Origin: DSWT01 sp049975385 | GTDB lineage: Bacteria; Chloroflexota; Anaerolineae; B4-G1; SLSP01 | Assembly (NCBI GenBank): GCA_049975385.1 | Contig: JBNGDO010000020.1 | Span: 1-46,859, forward strand | Length of the DNA: 46,859 nt | Direction of reading: 5' to 3' | Shown: positions 1 to 9,493 of the stretch, piece after piece | Layout: every line of letters starts with the position of its first letter | Numbering within the stretch: the first letter of the stretch is position 1 | The notes under the pieces: generated by a model | What the model was told of the DNA's origin: nothing | Databases searched by the model: none | Seen by the model: only the letters and a program-made list of their open reading frames with translations | Position numbers and translations under genes: made by a program

Positions 1-107
1 ATACCGCACCCGGTGAATTTGCGGATGGGTTATTAGTCAGATTGGGTGACACATCGCCCACACTGTAACCAAGACCAGCTATACATACCACAGTAAAGGA
101 GTTTACT

Positions 108-2390
108 ATGCCTGACATTGAGTCGATGATCCAACAAATGACCCTGGAAGAAAAAGCCGCGCTGTGCACCGGCGCAGGCCCCTGGACGACCACGCCCATT
201 CCGCGCCTGGGCGTGCCAACGTTGGTGGTGTCCGACGGGCCGCACGGCGTGCGCCATCCGATGGATGTCAGCCAGATTGGCTCGCTTAGCCATCCGGCGA
301 CGTGTTTTCCCACCGCTTCGAGCCTGGCCTGCACCTGGGACGTAGAACTGCTGCGTGAGATGGGCGAGGCGCTGGCCGCAGAGTGCAATGCGCTCGGCGT
401 GGGCGTGCTGCTCGGGCCGGGCAACAATATGAAACGCACCCCGCTGTGTGGCCGCAACTTCGAGTACTTCTCTGAAGACCCCTACCTGGGCGGCGAGCTG
501 GCTGCCAACCTGATCGAGGGGCTGCAAAGCCGGGGCGTCGGCGCTTCGCTCAAGCACTTCGCGTTGAACAATCAGGAATACCAACGGTTCTCGATCAGCG
601 CCGAAGCCGGCGAACGCGCGATGCGCGAAATCTACCTGACCGGCTTCGAGAAAGCCGTCAAACAGGGCAAGCCCTGGACGGTGATGTGCGCCTACAACAA
701 GCTCAACGGCGTTTACTGCTCCGAACACCACAAGCTGTTGGTCGATATTTTGAAAGAAGAATGGGGCTTCGCAGGGTTTGTCGTCTCGGACTGGGGCGCG
801 GTGCACGACCGGGTCGCGTCCTTGCAGGGCGGCCTCGACCTGGAAATGCCCGGCCCCAAGCCGAGTCGCGTGCAGGCCGTGATCCAGGCCGTGCGAGACG
901 GCGCGTTGGATGAGGCTGTGCTGGATGAAGCCGTCCGGCGCATCCTCGAGATCGTCTACAAAGCGGCGGAGACGCCCAAGGGCGAGGCGTTCGATCAACA
1001 AGCGCACCACGCCCTGGCCCGCAAAATCGCCGCCGAGGGGATAGTGCTGCTCAAGAACGACGGCGTTTTGCCCTTACAGAAGGGCCTCGGTCGCATCGCC
1101 GTGATCGGGCGCGCGGCCAAAACGCCGCACTATCAGGGCGGCGGCAGCTCGCACATCAACCCCACGCTGGTCGCTATCCCGTTCGACGAGCTACAGCAGC
1201 AGGCCGGGGATGCCGAACTGCTGTACGCTGAGGGCTACCCCGCCGATGATGCGTTCCGCCAGGATCTCATCGACAAAGCCGTGACTATCGCCAAGGATGC
1301 GGAGGTGGCCCTGCTCTATATCGCGCTGCCGTCCTACAAGGAATCCGAAGGCTACGACCGCGCCGACCTCGACCTCACCGCGCAGCAAATCGCGCTGATC
1401 AAGGCCGTGGGCGACGCGCAACCCAACACCGTCGTCATACTCAACAACGGTTCGGCGGTGGCGATGGGCGAATGGGTCGACCACGTCAACGCCGTGCTGG
1501 AAGCCTGGATGATGGGCCAGGCCGGCGGCGGCGCGATTGCCGACGTTCTCTTTGGTAAGGTCAATCCCAGCGGCAAGCTGGCCGAGACGTTCCCGGTGAA
1601 ACTGCCCGACACGCCGGCCTACATCAACTATCCGGGCGAAAACGGCCAAGTCACTTACGGTGAGGGACTGTTTATCGGCTACCGCTATTACGAGGCCAAA
1701 CAAATCCCCGTGCAGTTCCCCTTCGGCTACGGCGGCAGCTACACGACCTTTGCGTACAGCAATGCTTCCGTCTCCGCTGTGACCTTCAAGGACATCGATG
1801 GCCTCACCGTGACGGTCGATGTGACCAACACCGGCGCTGTGGCGGGGAAGGAAGTGGTGCAAGTCTACGTTCACGATCACAACTCCGCGCTCGTTCGCCC
1901 GCACAAGGAACTAAAGGGCTTCGCCAAGGTCGAGCTTCAACCTGGCGAAACGAAGACCGTGACTATCCCGCTCGATTTCCGCGCCTTCGCCTACTACCAC
2001 CCCGGCTATGGGCAATGGATCGCCGAGGATGGTGAATTCGACATTCTGATCGGCGCTTCTTCGGCGGATATTCGCTGTACGCAGACCGTCACGTTACAGT
2101 CCACCCAGGTCCTACCCTCGTTGCTCAACCGGGAATCCACCATGCGCGAGTGGATGGAAGACCCGCGCGGCAAGATCGTTTTTGGGCCGATGTTCCAGCA
2201 AATTGCCGAGGGAATGGACCAGGTGATGGGCGGCGATACAGACGGCAGTGAGATGATTGGCATTGATATGATGACGATGTTGATGGATATGACGGTGCTG
2301 AGTATCCTCTACTTCCAGGAAGCTATGCTGCCCGCCACACCGGAGCAGATTGTCGACGGGATGCTTCAGCAGGTTGCACAGTTACAGTAA
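108..2390 (+). CDS. Glycoside hydrolase family 3 beta-glycosidase (beta-glucosidase type)
   Basis: A 760-aa GH3 enzyme, probably releasing terminal beta-linked glucose or xylose from short oligosaccharides. The N-terminal barrel runs to about residue 290, and the SDW motif at residues 227-229 places the likely nucleophile at Asp228. The alpha/beta sandwich follows (about 300-540), then a fibronectin-III-like domain (about 570-660). A helical tail of roughly 80 residues, rich in Met and acidic residues, extends past it. There is no signal peptide, so the enzyme should act in the cytosol on imported oligosaccharides. The start is supported by AAAGGAG at 95-101, six bases before ATG. The next gene, a secreted amylase, follows after 36 bp and is probably co-transcribed. 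Substrate cannot be fixed from sequence alone. The 107 bases upstream hold no gene I can support. Confidence 0.93.
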   Translation: MPDIESMIQQMTLEEKAALCTGAGPWTTTPIPRLGVPTLVVSDGPHGVRHPMDVSQIGSLSHPATCFPTASSLACTWDVELLREMGEALAAECNALGVGVLLGPGNNMKRTPLCGRNFEYFSEDPYLGGELAANLIEGLQSRGVGASLKHFALNNQEYQRFSISAEAGERAMREIYLTGFEKAVKQGKPWTVMCAYNKLNGVYCSEHHKLLVDILKEEWGFAGFVVSDWGAVHDRVASLQGGLDLEMPGPKPSRVQAVIQAVRDGALDEAVLDEAVRRILEIVYKAAETPKGEAFDQQAHHALARKIAAEGIVLLKNDGVLPLQKGLGRIAVIGRAAKTPHYQGGGSSHINPTLVAIPFDELQQQAGDAELLYAEGYPADDAFRQDLIDKAVTIAKDAEVALLYIALPSYKESEGYDRADLDLTAQQIALIKAVGDAQPNTVVILNNGSAVAMGEWVDHVNAVLEAWMMGQAGGGAIADVLFGKVNPSGKLAETFPVKLPDTPAYINYPGENGQVTYGEGLFIGYRYYEAKQIPVQFPFGYGGSYTTFAYSNASVSAVTFKDIDGLTVTVDVTNTGAVAGKEVVQVYVHDHNSALVRPHKELKGFAKVELQPGETKTVTIPLDFRAFAYYHPGYGQWIAEDGEFDILIGASSADIRCTQTVTLQSTQVLPSLLNRESTMREWMEDPRGKIVFGPMFQQIAEGMDQVMGGDTDGSEMIGIDMMTMLMDMTVLSILYFQEAMLPATPEQIVDGMLQQVAQLQ

Positions 2391-2426
2391 TCACGTTCAA
2401 TTCATTTTTTGCAAAGGAGGGTAACG

Positions 2427-5400
2427 ATGTATCGCAAGTTTTTCTCTGGATTGATGGTATTGGCCCTGCTTCTGGGGACGTTGGGCGCGTCTGCCCCGGC
2501 TGCATCTGCGCCGCATGTGGTGCAGACCGCCACAATCAGCATCGATGGCGTTGTGGATGCGCTGTATGGTGCGCCGCATGCCAGTGATCCTGCCGGAGAC
2601 GGCAATGGCAATCCCAACATGGACTTGCTTGATCTGTACATTGCCGAAGACGACAATTACTACTACCTTGCCTTCACGATCAACGACGACATTGTGACGA
2701 CCAACTGGGGCAAATACGCGATCTATATCGACACAACGAACGATGCCAACGGTGCGACAAGCGATGCCTGGGGACGTAATGTCGTGGTGGACGATCCTCA
2801 CAAGCCGGAATACGGCATCTATGCCTGGGTAGACGGCAGTGAGTTTGGCTCGGGCAACACCCAACTTGTGCCGTGGACCGGTTCGGGTTGGGATTGGGGT
2901 GGTGTAAAATCGGTATTCGCTGCCGCGCGTGCTTTCAACGGCACGGTGTCAGTCATCGAGTACCAGGTCGCAAAGGCCGATCTAGGCAACGCCGACCAGC
3001 TCTGGGTAGAAGTGTGGAATACCGGCGGTGGTGGCGAGGATAATGCGCAGGACACCATCAACAATCCTCCCGATGACTGGAATGCTACCGATTGGGACAC
3101 CCAGGCAGTGCTGAAATGCTCCACACCTTACGGAGCGCCAACCGTCGATGGTTTCGTCGATGCGATCTATGGCTTGCCGGTTGCCAGTGATCCTGCCGGA
3201 GACGGCAACGGCAATGCCAATATGGACTTGCTCGATCTCTACGTCACCGACGATGCGCATAACTATTATTTTGCCTTCACGATCAACGATGACATTGTGA
3301 CAACCGATTGGGGTAAATACGCGATCTATATCGACACGACGAACGATGCCAATGGCGCGACAAACGATGCCTGGGGGCGTAGTGTCGTGGTGGACGATCC
3401 TCACAAGCCGGAATACGGCATCTATGCCTGGGTGGACGGCGGAGTGTTTGGCCCAGGCAACACCCAACTCGTGCCGTGGACCGGTTCGGGTTGGGATTGG
3501 GGGGCAGTGCGGCAGGTGTTGGCCGCCGCGCGCGCTTTTGACGGAAGCACATCTACTATCGAATACCAAGTGCCCAAGGCATTTTTGGGTGACGCCGACC
3601 ATCTCTGGGTCGAAGTATGGAATACCGGCGGTGGTGGCGGAGATAATGCGCAGGACACCATCAACGATCCCCCTGATGATTGGAATGCCACCGATTGGAG
3701 CACCCAGGCAGTGCTGGCATGTTCTACAGAAGTCGTGGCACGCAACTATCCGGTGGAAAAACCTGTCGCCTCCCAGGACAACAGCGTATGGTGGGACGGC
3801 CTCGAACACGACTCCCGCAGCGACCTCTACCGCCAGCCCTTCGGCGCTGTCCCCACCGAGACGCCCATCACCCTGCGCTTCCGCACCTACGCCAACGACG
3901 TTACCGGCGTCAGGGTGCGGTTGTGGGACACGACGATGGGCCAGCAGACGATTGCCGCGATGACTAAAGTCGCCACCACTCCGGGCGCGTCATTCGACTA
4001 CGACATCTGGGAACTGCAAATGAGCGCTCCCGATTACCTCACCGTCCTCTACTATCGCTTCATCGTCACCGACGGCACCGACACCGACTACTACGAGGAT
4101 GACGACTTGTACGATGGCGGCCTGGGCCAACCCTATGACGCGTCGCCGGACCGGAGCTGGCAAATCGATGTCTACGCCCCGGATTTCACAGTCCCCGATT
4201 GGTTCAAGGACGCCGTCGTCTACCAGATCTTCCCCGACCGCTTCCGCAATGGCGTAGAGGCCAACGATCCCATCAGCGGCACCTTCTTCTACGACGAGGA
4301 CCCCGGCGTGGTCACCGCCCCGCAGTGGAACTGGCCCGTGCCCGATCCGCGCGTGGCCGGCCCCTGGGAAGGCTCGTACAGCAAGCTTTTCTACGGCGGC
4401 GACCTGCAGGGCATCATCGACAAGCTCGATTACCTGGAAGACCTCGGCGTCAACACGCTTTACCTCAACCCCATCTTCGAGTCGCCCTCAAACCACAAGT
4501 ACGATACAACAAACTATTCGGTCATCGACGACAACTTCGGCGACCTGGCGACCTTCATCACCCTCACCCAGGAGTTGCAGGATCGCGGCATGTACCTGAT
4601 CCTCGACGGTGTCTTCAACCACACGTCCAGCGACAGCCACTACTTCGACCGTTACGGGCGCTACGACGACGTCGTCGGGGCGTGCGAGTCGGTGGATAGC
4701 CCGTACCGCGACTGGTACTACTTCCGCCCGGCTACGCCCGCCGGAACCGGCCCGTGCGACGGCGACACCACCTACGAGGCCTGGTGGGGCTTCGACTCGC
4801 TGCCCAAGCTCAACACGACGAACGTGCCGGCGGTGCGTAGCTACATCTACAGCGACACCAACGCCATCGCCCGCTATTGGTTGACGCAGGGCGCCGACGG
4901 CTGGCGACTCGACGTCGCCGGTGATGTGCACGCGAGTTTCTGGCGCGACTGGCGTGACGTCATCCGCGATGCGAAAGAGACCGCCATCACCATTGCCGAG
5001 GAGTGGGGCGACGCCAGCCACTTCATCCTGGGCGACCAGTTGGACAGCACGATGAACTACCGCTTCCGCAACGCCGTCATCGGTGTGCTGCGCGAGACCG
5101 ACTGGCAAGATACCAACAGTACCATCCGCGCGCTCTCCCTCAGCCAGTTCGACAGCGTGATGCACAGCATCGAGGAGGACTACCCGCCGGAAGCCTTCTA
5201 CGCCATGATGAACCTTGTGGGCAGCCACGACGTGAATCGCGTGCTCATCCCCTTGGATCAGGACGGCGATCCCACCGACGAGGATTACAGCGACGGCAAG
5301 ATGCGTCAGAAGATGCTCGTCCTCATTCAGATGACGATGCCCGGCGCGCCCACCATCTACTACGGCGACGAAGTGGCCTTAGCAGGCTTCGGTGAAGCTA

Positions 5401-7508
5401 CCCCCAGCAATGAGGGCGGCGTCTACTACAGCGATCCGTACAACCGTCAACCTTACCCCTGGCCCGATGAAGACGGCTACGGCGATCTTCCCACGTGGCG
5501 GCAGGGCGACCTGGACATGCTCGCGCACTACAGCGCGACGGCGGCGATTCGCAACACGTATCCCGCGCTGCGCACTGGCTCCTTCGACACCCTGCTGGTA
5601 GACGATGATGCGGGCATCTACGCCTACGGGCGCGGGCAGGGCGCTGTGATCGGCCTCAACTTTGGCACGACCCAGACGCTCACCATCCCTGTCGACGGTT
5701 ATCTGCCCGATGGCACACAGTTGATGGACACGCTCAATGGCGGGAACTACACCGTTGCCAACGGCGAAATCGTGGTCAACGACGTCCCACCCATGTGGGG
5801 CGCAGTCCTCGTGCTGAGCGAACAGCCTACGCCTCCGCCTCCCGCGCCGACCAATCTGGCCGCTGTGGAGGGGGACGGTGAGGCGATACTCACCTGGGAT
5901 GCTGTGACCGGTGCCGACAGCTACAACGTCTATCGCAGCTATGTCTACGGCGGCGGATACGCTTACCTTGGGCAGACAACGACCCCGGACTATACCGATA
6001 CGACTGTCACCAATGGTACCCTGTACTATTACGTCGTCACAGCAGTGGGTGTTCTCGGTGCCGAGAGTGATGTCTCCAACGAGGTCTCCGCGCTGCCCCA
6101 TTACACCATCGACTGGGCGAACCTGCAATGGCCGCTGGAATTCACGCATACCGTCGGCATCACCCCCACGCAGAGTATCTACGGGCAGGTGTATATCGAA
6201 GGTGTGACTTCAGAACCCGGCGCAACGACGGGCTTGCTGGCCCAGATCGGGTTTGGAGCTATGGCGACGGAGTATGTCACCTGGACCACCTGGGTGGATG
6301 CAACTTACAACGGCGACGTTGGCAGCAACGACGAGTTCGCGGCGCAATTGCTGCCGGAAGAACCGGGCGATTTCTACTACCTCTATCGCTATTCGACGAC
6401 TGGCGGGCGCGACTGGGTGTACGGCGATCAGGCCGGCACCGTGCTGTTACCGCCGCTTCCCGGCGAGATGCACGTCCTGCCTGCTGCCGACACAACACCA
6501 CCTCCCGTGCCACTCAACCTGAGCGTCGTTCACTGGGGAACGGATCACGTCACTGTGCAATGGGACCCGGTCAGCGCGGATGATCTCGCCGGGTACGACC
6601 TCTATCGCTATGCAGAAGGCGAAGCACAGGCTTCGTTCCTGGCGCGAGTGATGGAACCGACGACGATCTATACCGACACAGACGTGGTAGTCAACACCAC
6701 CTACACGTACACGGTGCAGGCGTTCGACATGGCGCTGAACAAGTCGGACTTCTCCAACCCGGCATCCGGTACAGCCGAAGCTCGTGAAGTCGAAGTACGT
6801 TTCCGCGTCACCATACCGCCGTTTACCCCGCCAGACGACACGATCTACATTGCGGGGGATAACGCGACTTACCTGGGCGCCTCCTGGAATCCCAGCGCGA
6901 TGCCAATCACTCGCCTGGATGCTACAACCTGGGCTTACACGGTGACGATCCCCGAGGAAACCGCGCTCCAGTACAAGTTCACCCGAGGCTCGTGGGACGT
7001 GGTGGAAAATTGGGGAGAACTGGTCGGCGAGGCTAATCGCCATCTGACGGTGGCCTACGGCAGCGACGGTGTCATGCTGGTGGAGGACATCGTCTACAAC
7101 TGGCGCGATCCGCTCGTCGTGGATCATTATCCTGCGGCAGGTGCGACAACGTGGGATACCGCGGAGCCGATCTGGGCGCTCATCAGCCGTCCGATCGACC
7201 CGGCACGGGTGACGGACGTGACTTTCGTGGTCGAACAGGGCGGTGACGGCGTCGTTTCTGGCACTTTAGGGGTGCAGACTACCACGTTCGATCCTTATCC
7301 TGACACGGCGGTGTTGCCCTACATCACCGGCACTTTGGTGATGTTCACGCCGACGACGGCATTGAGCCTGGACCAGAACTATGCGGTCACGCTGGTCGCT
7401 TCCGGCTACCACGATGACGTGGACATGCGGGCTAACTACGTCTGGACGTTTGGCCAACAGACGCTATACATCTACTTGCCGCTGATTATGCGGACCTATA
7501 CGCCGTAA
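2427..7508 (+). CDS. Secreted multidomain GH13 alpha-amylase/pullulanase
   Basis: About 1693 aa, exported. ATG 2427 is preferred over an upstream TTG because AAAGGAGG (2413-2420) precedes it and a clean signal peptide follows (residues 1-28, ending ASAPAASA). Domains in order: two nearly identical ~200-aa modules (about 37-232 and 237-432) resembling DOMON/CBM9-like sugar-binding folds; a CBM34-like N-domain (about 438-585); the GH13 barrel (about 590-1130); fibronectin III; a domain typical of amylopullulanases; a second fibronectin III (about 1354-1455); a CBM20/48-like starch-binding domain; and an Ig-like domain. GH13 motifs are visible: DGVFNH, GWRLDV with nucleophile Asp829, AEEW with acid/base Glu858, and GSHD with Asp935. 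The C-terminus is YIYLPLIMRTYTP, a tail recurrent in Chloroflexota exoproteins. Expected role: degradation of starch, pullulan or glycogen outside the cell. Alpha-1,4 versus alpha-1,6 specificity is uncertain. Confidence 0.93.
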   Translation: MYRKFFSGLMVLALLLGTLGASAPAASAPHVVQTATISIDGVVDALYGAPHASDPAGDGNGNPNMDLLDLYIAEDDNYYYLAFTINDDIVTTNWGKYAIYIDTTNDANGATSDAWGRNVVVDDPHKPEYGIYAWVDGSEFGSGNTQLVPWTGSGWDWGGVKSVFAAARAFNGTVSVIEYQVAKADLGNADQLWVEVWNTGGGGEDNAQDTINNPPDDWNATDWDTQAVLKCSTPYGAPTVDGFVDAIYGLPVASDPAGDGNGNANMDLLDLYVTDDAHNYYFAFTINDDIVTTDWGKYAIYIDTTNDANGATNDAWGRSVVVDDPHKPEYGIYAWVDGGVFGPGNTQLVPWTGSGWDWGAVRQVLAAARAFDGSTSTIEYQVPKAFLGDADHLWVEVWNTGGGGGDNAQDTINDPPDDWNATDWSTQAVLACSTEVVARNYPVEKPVASQDNSVWWDGLEHDSRSDLYRQPFGAVPTETPITLRFRTYANDVTGVRVRLWDTTMGQQTIAAMTKVATTPGASFDYDIWELQMSAPDYLTVLYYRFIVTDGTDTDYYEDDDLYDGGLGQPYDASPDRSWQIDVYAPDFTVPDWFKDAVVYQIFPDRFRNGVEANDPISGTFFYDEDPGVVTAPQWNWPVPDPRVAGPWEGSYSKLFYGGDLQGIIDKLDYLEDLGVNTLYLNPIFESPSNHKYDTTNYSVIDDNFGDLATFITLTQELQDRGMYLILDGVFNHTSSDSHYFDRYGRYDDVVGACESVDSPYRDWYYFRPATPAGTGPCDGDTTYEAWWGFDSLPKLNTTNVPAVRSYIYSDTNAIARYWLTQGADGWRLDVAGDVHASFWRDWRDVIRDAKETAITIAEEWGDASHFILGDQLDSTMNYRFRNAVIGVLRETDWQDTNSTIRALSLSQFDSVMHSIEEDYPPEAFYAMMNLVGSHDVNRVLIPLDQDGDPTDEDYSDGKMRQKMLVLIQMTMPGAPTIYYGDEVALAGFGEATPSNEGGVYYSDPYNRQPYPWPDEDGYGDLPTWRQGDLDMLAHYSATAAIRNTYPALRTGSFDTLLVDDDAGIYAYGRGQGAVIGLNFGTTQTLTIPVDGYLPDGTQLMDTLNGGNYTVANGEIVVNDVPPMWGAVLVLSEQPTPPPPAPTNLAAVEGDGEAILTWDAVTGADSYNVYRSYVYGGGYAYLGQTTTPDYTDTTVTNGTLYYYVVTAVGVLGAESDVSNEVSALPHYTIDWANLQWPLEFTHTVGITPTQSIYGQVYIEGVTSEPGATTGLLAQIGFGAMATEYVTWTTWVDATYNGDVGSNDEFAAQLLPEEPGDFYYLYRYSTTGGRDWVYGDQAGTVLLPPLPGEMHVLPAADTTPPPVPLNLSVVHWGTDHVTVQWDPVSADDLAGYDLYRYAEGEAQASFLARVMEPTTIYTDTDVVVNTTYTYTVQAFDMALNKSDFSNPASGTAEAREVEVRFRVTIPPFTPPDDTIYIAGDNATYLGASWNPSAMPITRLDATTWAYTVTIPEETALQYKFTRGSWDVVENWGELVGEANRHLTVAYGSDGVMLVEDIVYNWRDPLVVDHYPAAGATTWDTAEPIWALISRPIDPARVTDVTFVVEQGGDGVVSGTLGVQTTTFDPYPDTAVLPYITGTLVMFTPTTALSLDQNYAVTLVASGYHDDVDMRANYVWTFGQQTLYIYLPLIMRTYTP
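2530..3730 (+). repeat. Tandem ~600-bp duplication inside the amylase gene
   Basis: Two in-frame copies, about 2530-3130 and 3136-3730, encode near-identical ~200-aa modules. Each begins with an IDG/VDG-(V/F)VDA-(L/I)YG signature and ends with an NPP/DPP-DDWNATDW stretch. Long runs are identical at DNA level, including the GCCAGTGATCCTGCCGGAGA block, which suggests recent duplication or gene conversion. Confidence 0.9.
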
Positions 7509-7527
7509 CATCGAAGGCGTATCTATC

Positions 7528-7568
7528 TTCGCCCTCCTCCATGCGTCACGTGGAGGAGGGCGAAATTT
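7528..7568 (+). terminator. Terminator hairpin after the amylase gene
   Basis: A perfect 14-bp inverted repeat (7528-7541 with 7551-7564, arm TTCGCCCTCCTCCA) encloses a 9-nt loop and is followed by ATTTC. The U tract is weak, but the stem is long and GC-rich and lies 19 bp after the amylase stop. An in-frame ATG at 7541 falls inside this hairpin, which argues against using it as the start of the next gene. Confidence 0.75.
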
Positions 7569-7591
7569 CAACCGGAGAACATTGTAACGTT

Positions 7592-8428
7592 ATGGACGAA
7601 TTCGGTACCTGGCAGACACACGCGCTGGAACAACTCGGCCAATACTTCGCTGCTGAACCAGACGCGAGGGCCTTCGTGTTGACTGGCTCACTCGCTAAGG
7701 CGGACATCGAGCCAGATTTCTGGAGCGACATTGACGCCAAGATCATCCTGGCCGATCAAGCCATTGACCGTTACTACGCATCACTCGCGTGGTTGCAACC
7801 CTTTGGGCAACTGATCGGAGTGGAGCGGCACGCTGGCCCATCCACGAAAACCTTGCGCGTATGCCTGGAGGGGTTCCAACGCTTCGATCTCGTGTTCATC
7901 CCTGAGTCGGCGTTGCAGTCTCTCAAAGCGGAAGATGAACCGCTTTTTCGCCAACCATGCACCATCATCTGGTCAAGGTTGCCGGGACTTGAGAAATACA
8001 TAGCTCCATACCCAGCGTCTATCATCTATGAGGATGTTGCTGATGCCACAGTAGCGAACATGGCCGATCACTTCTGGTTCAAAGCCGCGGTTGCCATCAC
8101 CAAAGTAATGCGAAACGATTTATTAATCGGATTGCACCTGGCGCTCGATCTGGCGCGGGATTGTCTGGTGCTGCAAATGCTACGGCGCGATCGGGCGTTA
8201 CGTACCACAATTCACCGCACAGGGGGATGGGGCAATGCGTGGGTGGAGCAGTTTTCGTGGGATAGCCAGGAATGTTCCAAGGTCAAAACTCTCGATCTGA
8301 TTATCCGGAGTTGTACGAGCTTTGATGAACTGGCTGCGATGTTATCGCCTGGATATACGGCACGATGGCCGCTTCTCTCGCCGGCCATCGCTCATGCTAG
8401 AAATATATCCGAGAAAACTCGAATGTGA
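7592..8428 (+). CDS. Aminoglycoside 6-adenylyltransferase-like nucleotidyltransferase
   Basis: About 278 aa from ATG 7592. It has the Pol-beta-type nucleotidyltransferase signature LTGSLAKADI followed by SDIDAKIIL, with the two metal-binding Asp residues in SDID and a third likely in RFDLVFI. The C-terminal half (KVMRNDLLIGLHLALDL, then CLVLQML and HRTGGWG) resembles streptomycin/aminoglycoside 6-adenylyltransferases (AadS/ANT6 type). It may transfer AMP to an aminoglycoside, but genomic homologues of this family often have unknown substrates, so resistance should not be assumed. The gene is a single unit between the amylase terminator and the convergent minus-strand operon, whose last stop is only 11 bp away. 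An earlier in-frame ATG at 7541 lies in the terminator loop and was rejected. GGAG at 7574-7577 is a distant ribosome site. Confidence 0.75.
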   Translation: MDEFGTWQTHALEQLGQYFAAEPDARAFVLTGSLAKADIEPDFWSDIDAKIILADQAIDRYYASLAWLQPFGQLIGVERHAGPSTKTLRVCLEGFQRFDLVFIPESALQSLKAEDEPLFRQPCTIIWSRLPGLEKYIAPYPASIIYEDVADATVANMADHFWFKAAVAITKVMRNDLLIGLHLALDLARDCLVLQMLRRDRALRTTIHRTGGWGNAWVEQFSWDSQECSKVKTLDLIIRSCTSFDELAAMLSPGYTARWPLLSPAIAHARNISEKTRM

Positions 8429-8439
8429 ATGTCAATGCA

Positions 8440-9492
8440 TCACAACAATCGTTCCAGGTTCACAAAGGGGACCAGTGCGAACTCCTTGCCGCCCAGGTCT
8501 ACCTGAACTCCGGGTAAGCGCGCGCCGGTTTCCAATTGAATCAGGCTTGTGGGGATATCGGATACGACACCTGACACCCCTGTGTATGGCCCGCGCAACA
8601 CCCGCACACGGCTGCCAACGGTCAGCGGGGTTTCTGGATTTATGGGCGTAGCACCACGCGCTGGCATGGGGACCATCACGTAAGGCCGCTCGGTTCCCCA
8701 ACGATATCGCATCCGCCCGCTGACTGACACTTCACGGCCATCCAGTGAGCGCAGCAGATCGAAGAATGCTTGAGACATCGGCGCCGTGCTGATGCCTTCG
8801 GTGCTTACGATGGGGAATTCGACGGTTTCGAGTAGGGGGGCCATGGACGGTGGAACCCCACCCACGATGATCCCGCGTACTTGCATCTCGGTCGCCTGCT
8901 CCAACGTTTCTTCATCAAAGTGAGACCCCCCAACCAAAATTGCGCCCTGAGCGGCCGCGTCGATGTGCTTAGTTCGAATGGGATGGCGCGGCGCGCGTAC
9001 CACCACCCGCAACACGCCGAAGGCTTCTTTGCCGTTCCCCCAGCCCATCTGCATAAACGCGCCGCTAGCTTCGATGACCACGCCTCCTGTTGGTGAGGCT
9101 TCAACGACCAGGCCAGGCACCAACGCCGCGACGTGGACTGTTTGCGGTTCAGCTTCCAACAGCAGCCGCCCGCGTCCACTGCCCATAATCGCGCCGTCGA
9201 TAGGCGCGCGGCACACTTGCCCGCCAAGCCCGCCGCGCGAAGCCAATACGTCACCTTCGGCGACCGTTGCCCCGCGATTAACCTTTAAATACGCTTTAAC
9301 TTTCTTGACCGGCACTTTCAGTTCGCGCGCTACATCGACGATACAGAAATCGGCAGGTTCCACCGTTTGCGCGACGACGCGCGCCGGATCAACCGCTTCA
9401 CCGAGACGCACCAACACCTCGCCGGGACGTGGCAACCGCCTGGGGAGGCGTACCGTTGTCAGAGGATTGACGATACTGTAAGGGATGAACAT
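8440..9492 (-). CDS. KOW-motif / barrel-type protein, last gene of the minus-strand operon
   Basis: A 350-aa soluble protein with no signal peptide. Residues 1-115 carry hammerhead/lipoyl-barrel-like features (a VNRGATVAEGDVLA turn, then APIDGAIMG), as in carrier-like domains that follow a 'load, then display' beta hairpin. A central alpha/beta region (about 175-245) includes GAILVGGSHFDEE and GIIVGGVPPSM. The C-terminus has a KOW-like motif (GSRVRVLRGPYTGVSGVV, residues 293-310), known from NusG and ribosomal proteins as an RNA- or protein-binding turn. The start is ATG at 9492, with a GGGAGG ribosome site lying in the end of the preceding gene, so the two are translationally coupled. Function is unknown. 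It presumably partners the GlmL-like ATPase encoded immediately upstream. Confidence 0.75.
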   Translation of the reverse strand: MFIPYSIVNPLTTVRLPRRLPRPGEVLVRLGEAVDPARVVAQTVEPADFCIVDVARELKVPVKKVKAYLKVNRGATVAEGDVLASRGGLGGQVCRAPIDGAIMGSGRGRLLLEAEPQTVHVAALVPGLVVEASPTGGVVIEASGAFMQMGWGNGKEAFGVLRVVVRAPRHPIRTKHIDAAAQGAILVGGSHFDEETLEQATEMQVRGIIVGGVPPSMAPLLETVEFPIVSTEGISTAPMSQAFFDLLRSLDGREVSVSGRMRYRWGTERPYVMVPMPARGATPINPETPLTVGSRVRVLRGPYTGVSGVVSDIPTSLIQLETGARLPGVQVDLGGKEFALVPFVNLERLL

Positions 9493-9493
9493 C

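Noticed and set aside
1..107. C-terminus of an upstream gene
   Set aside because: Two frames are open for a few codons and then stop. Too short to choose between them.
33..1010. A 325-codon minus-strand frame opposite the GH3 gene
   Set aside because: Antisense shadow; the plus strand has complete GH3 domains and a ribosome site.
7592..8428. Calling the nucleotidyltransferase a resistance gene
   Set aside because: Motifs fit the family, but substrate cannot be told from sequence, and the context has no resistance or mobile genes.
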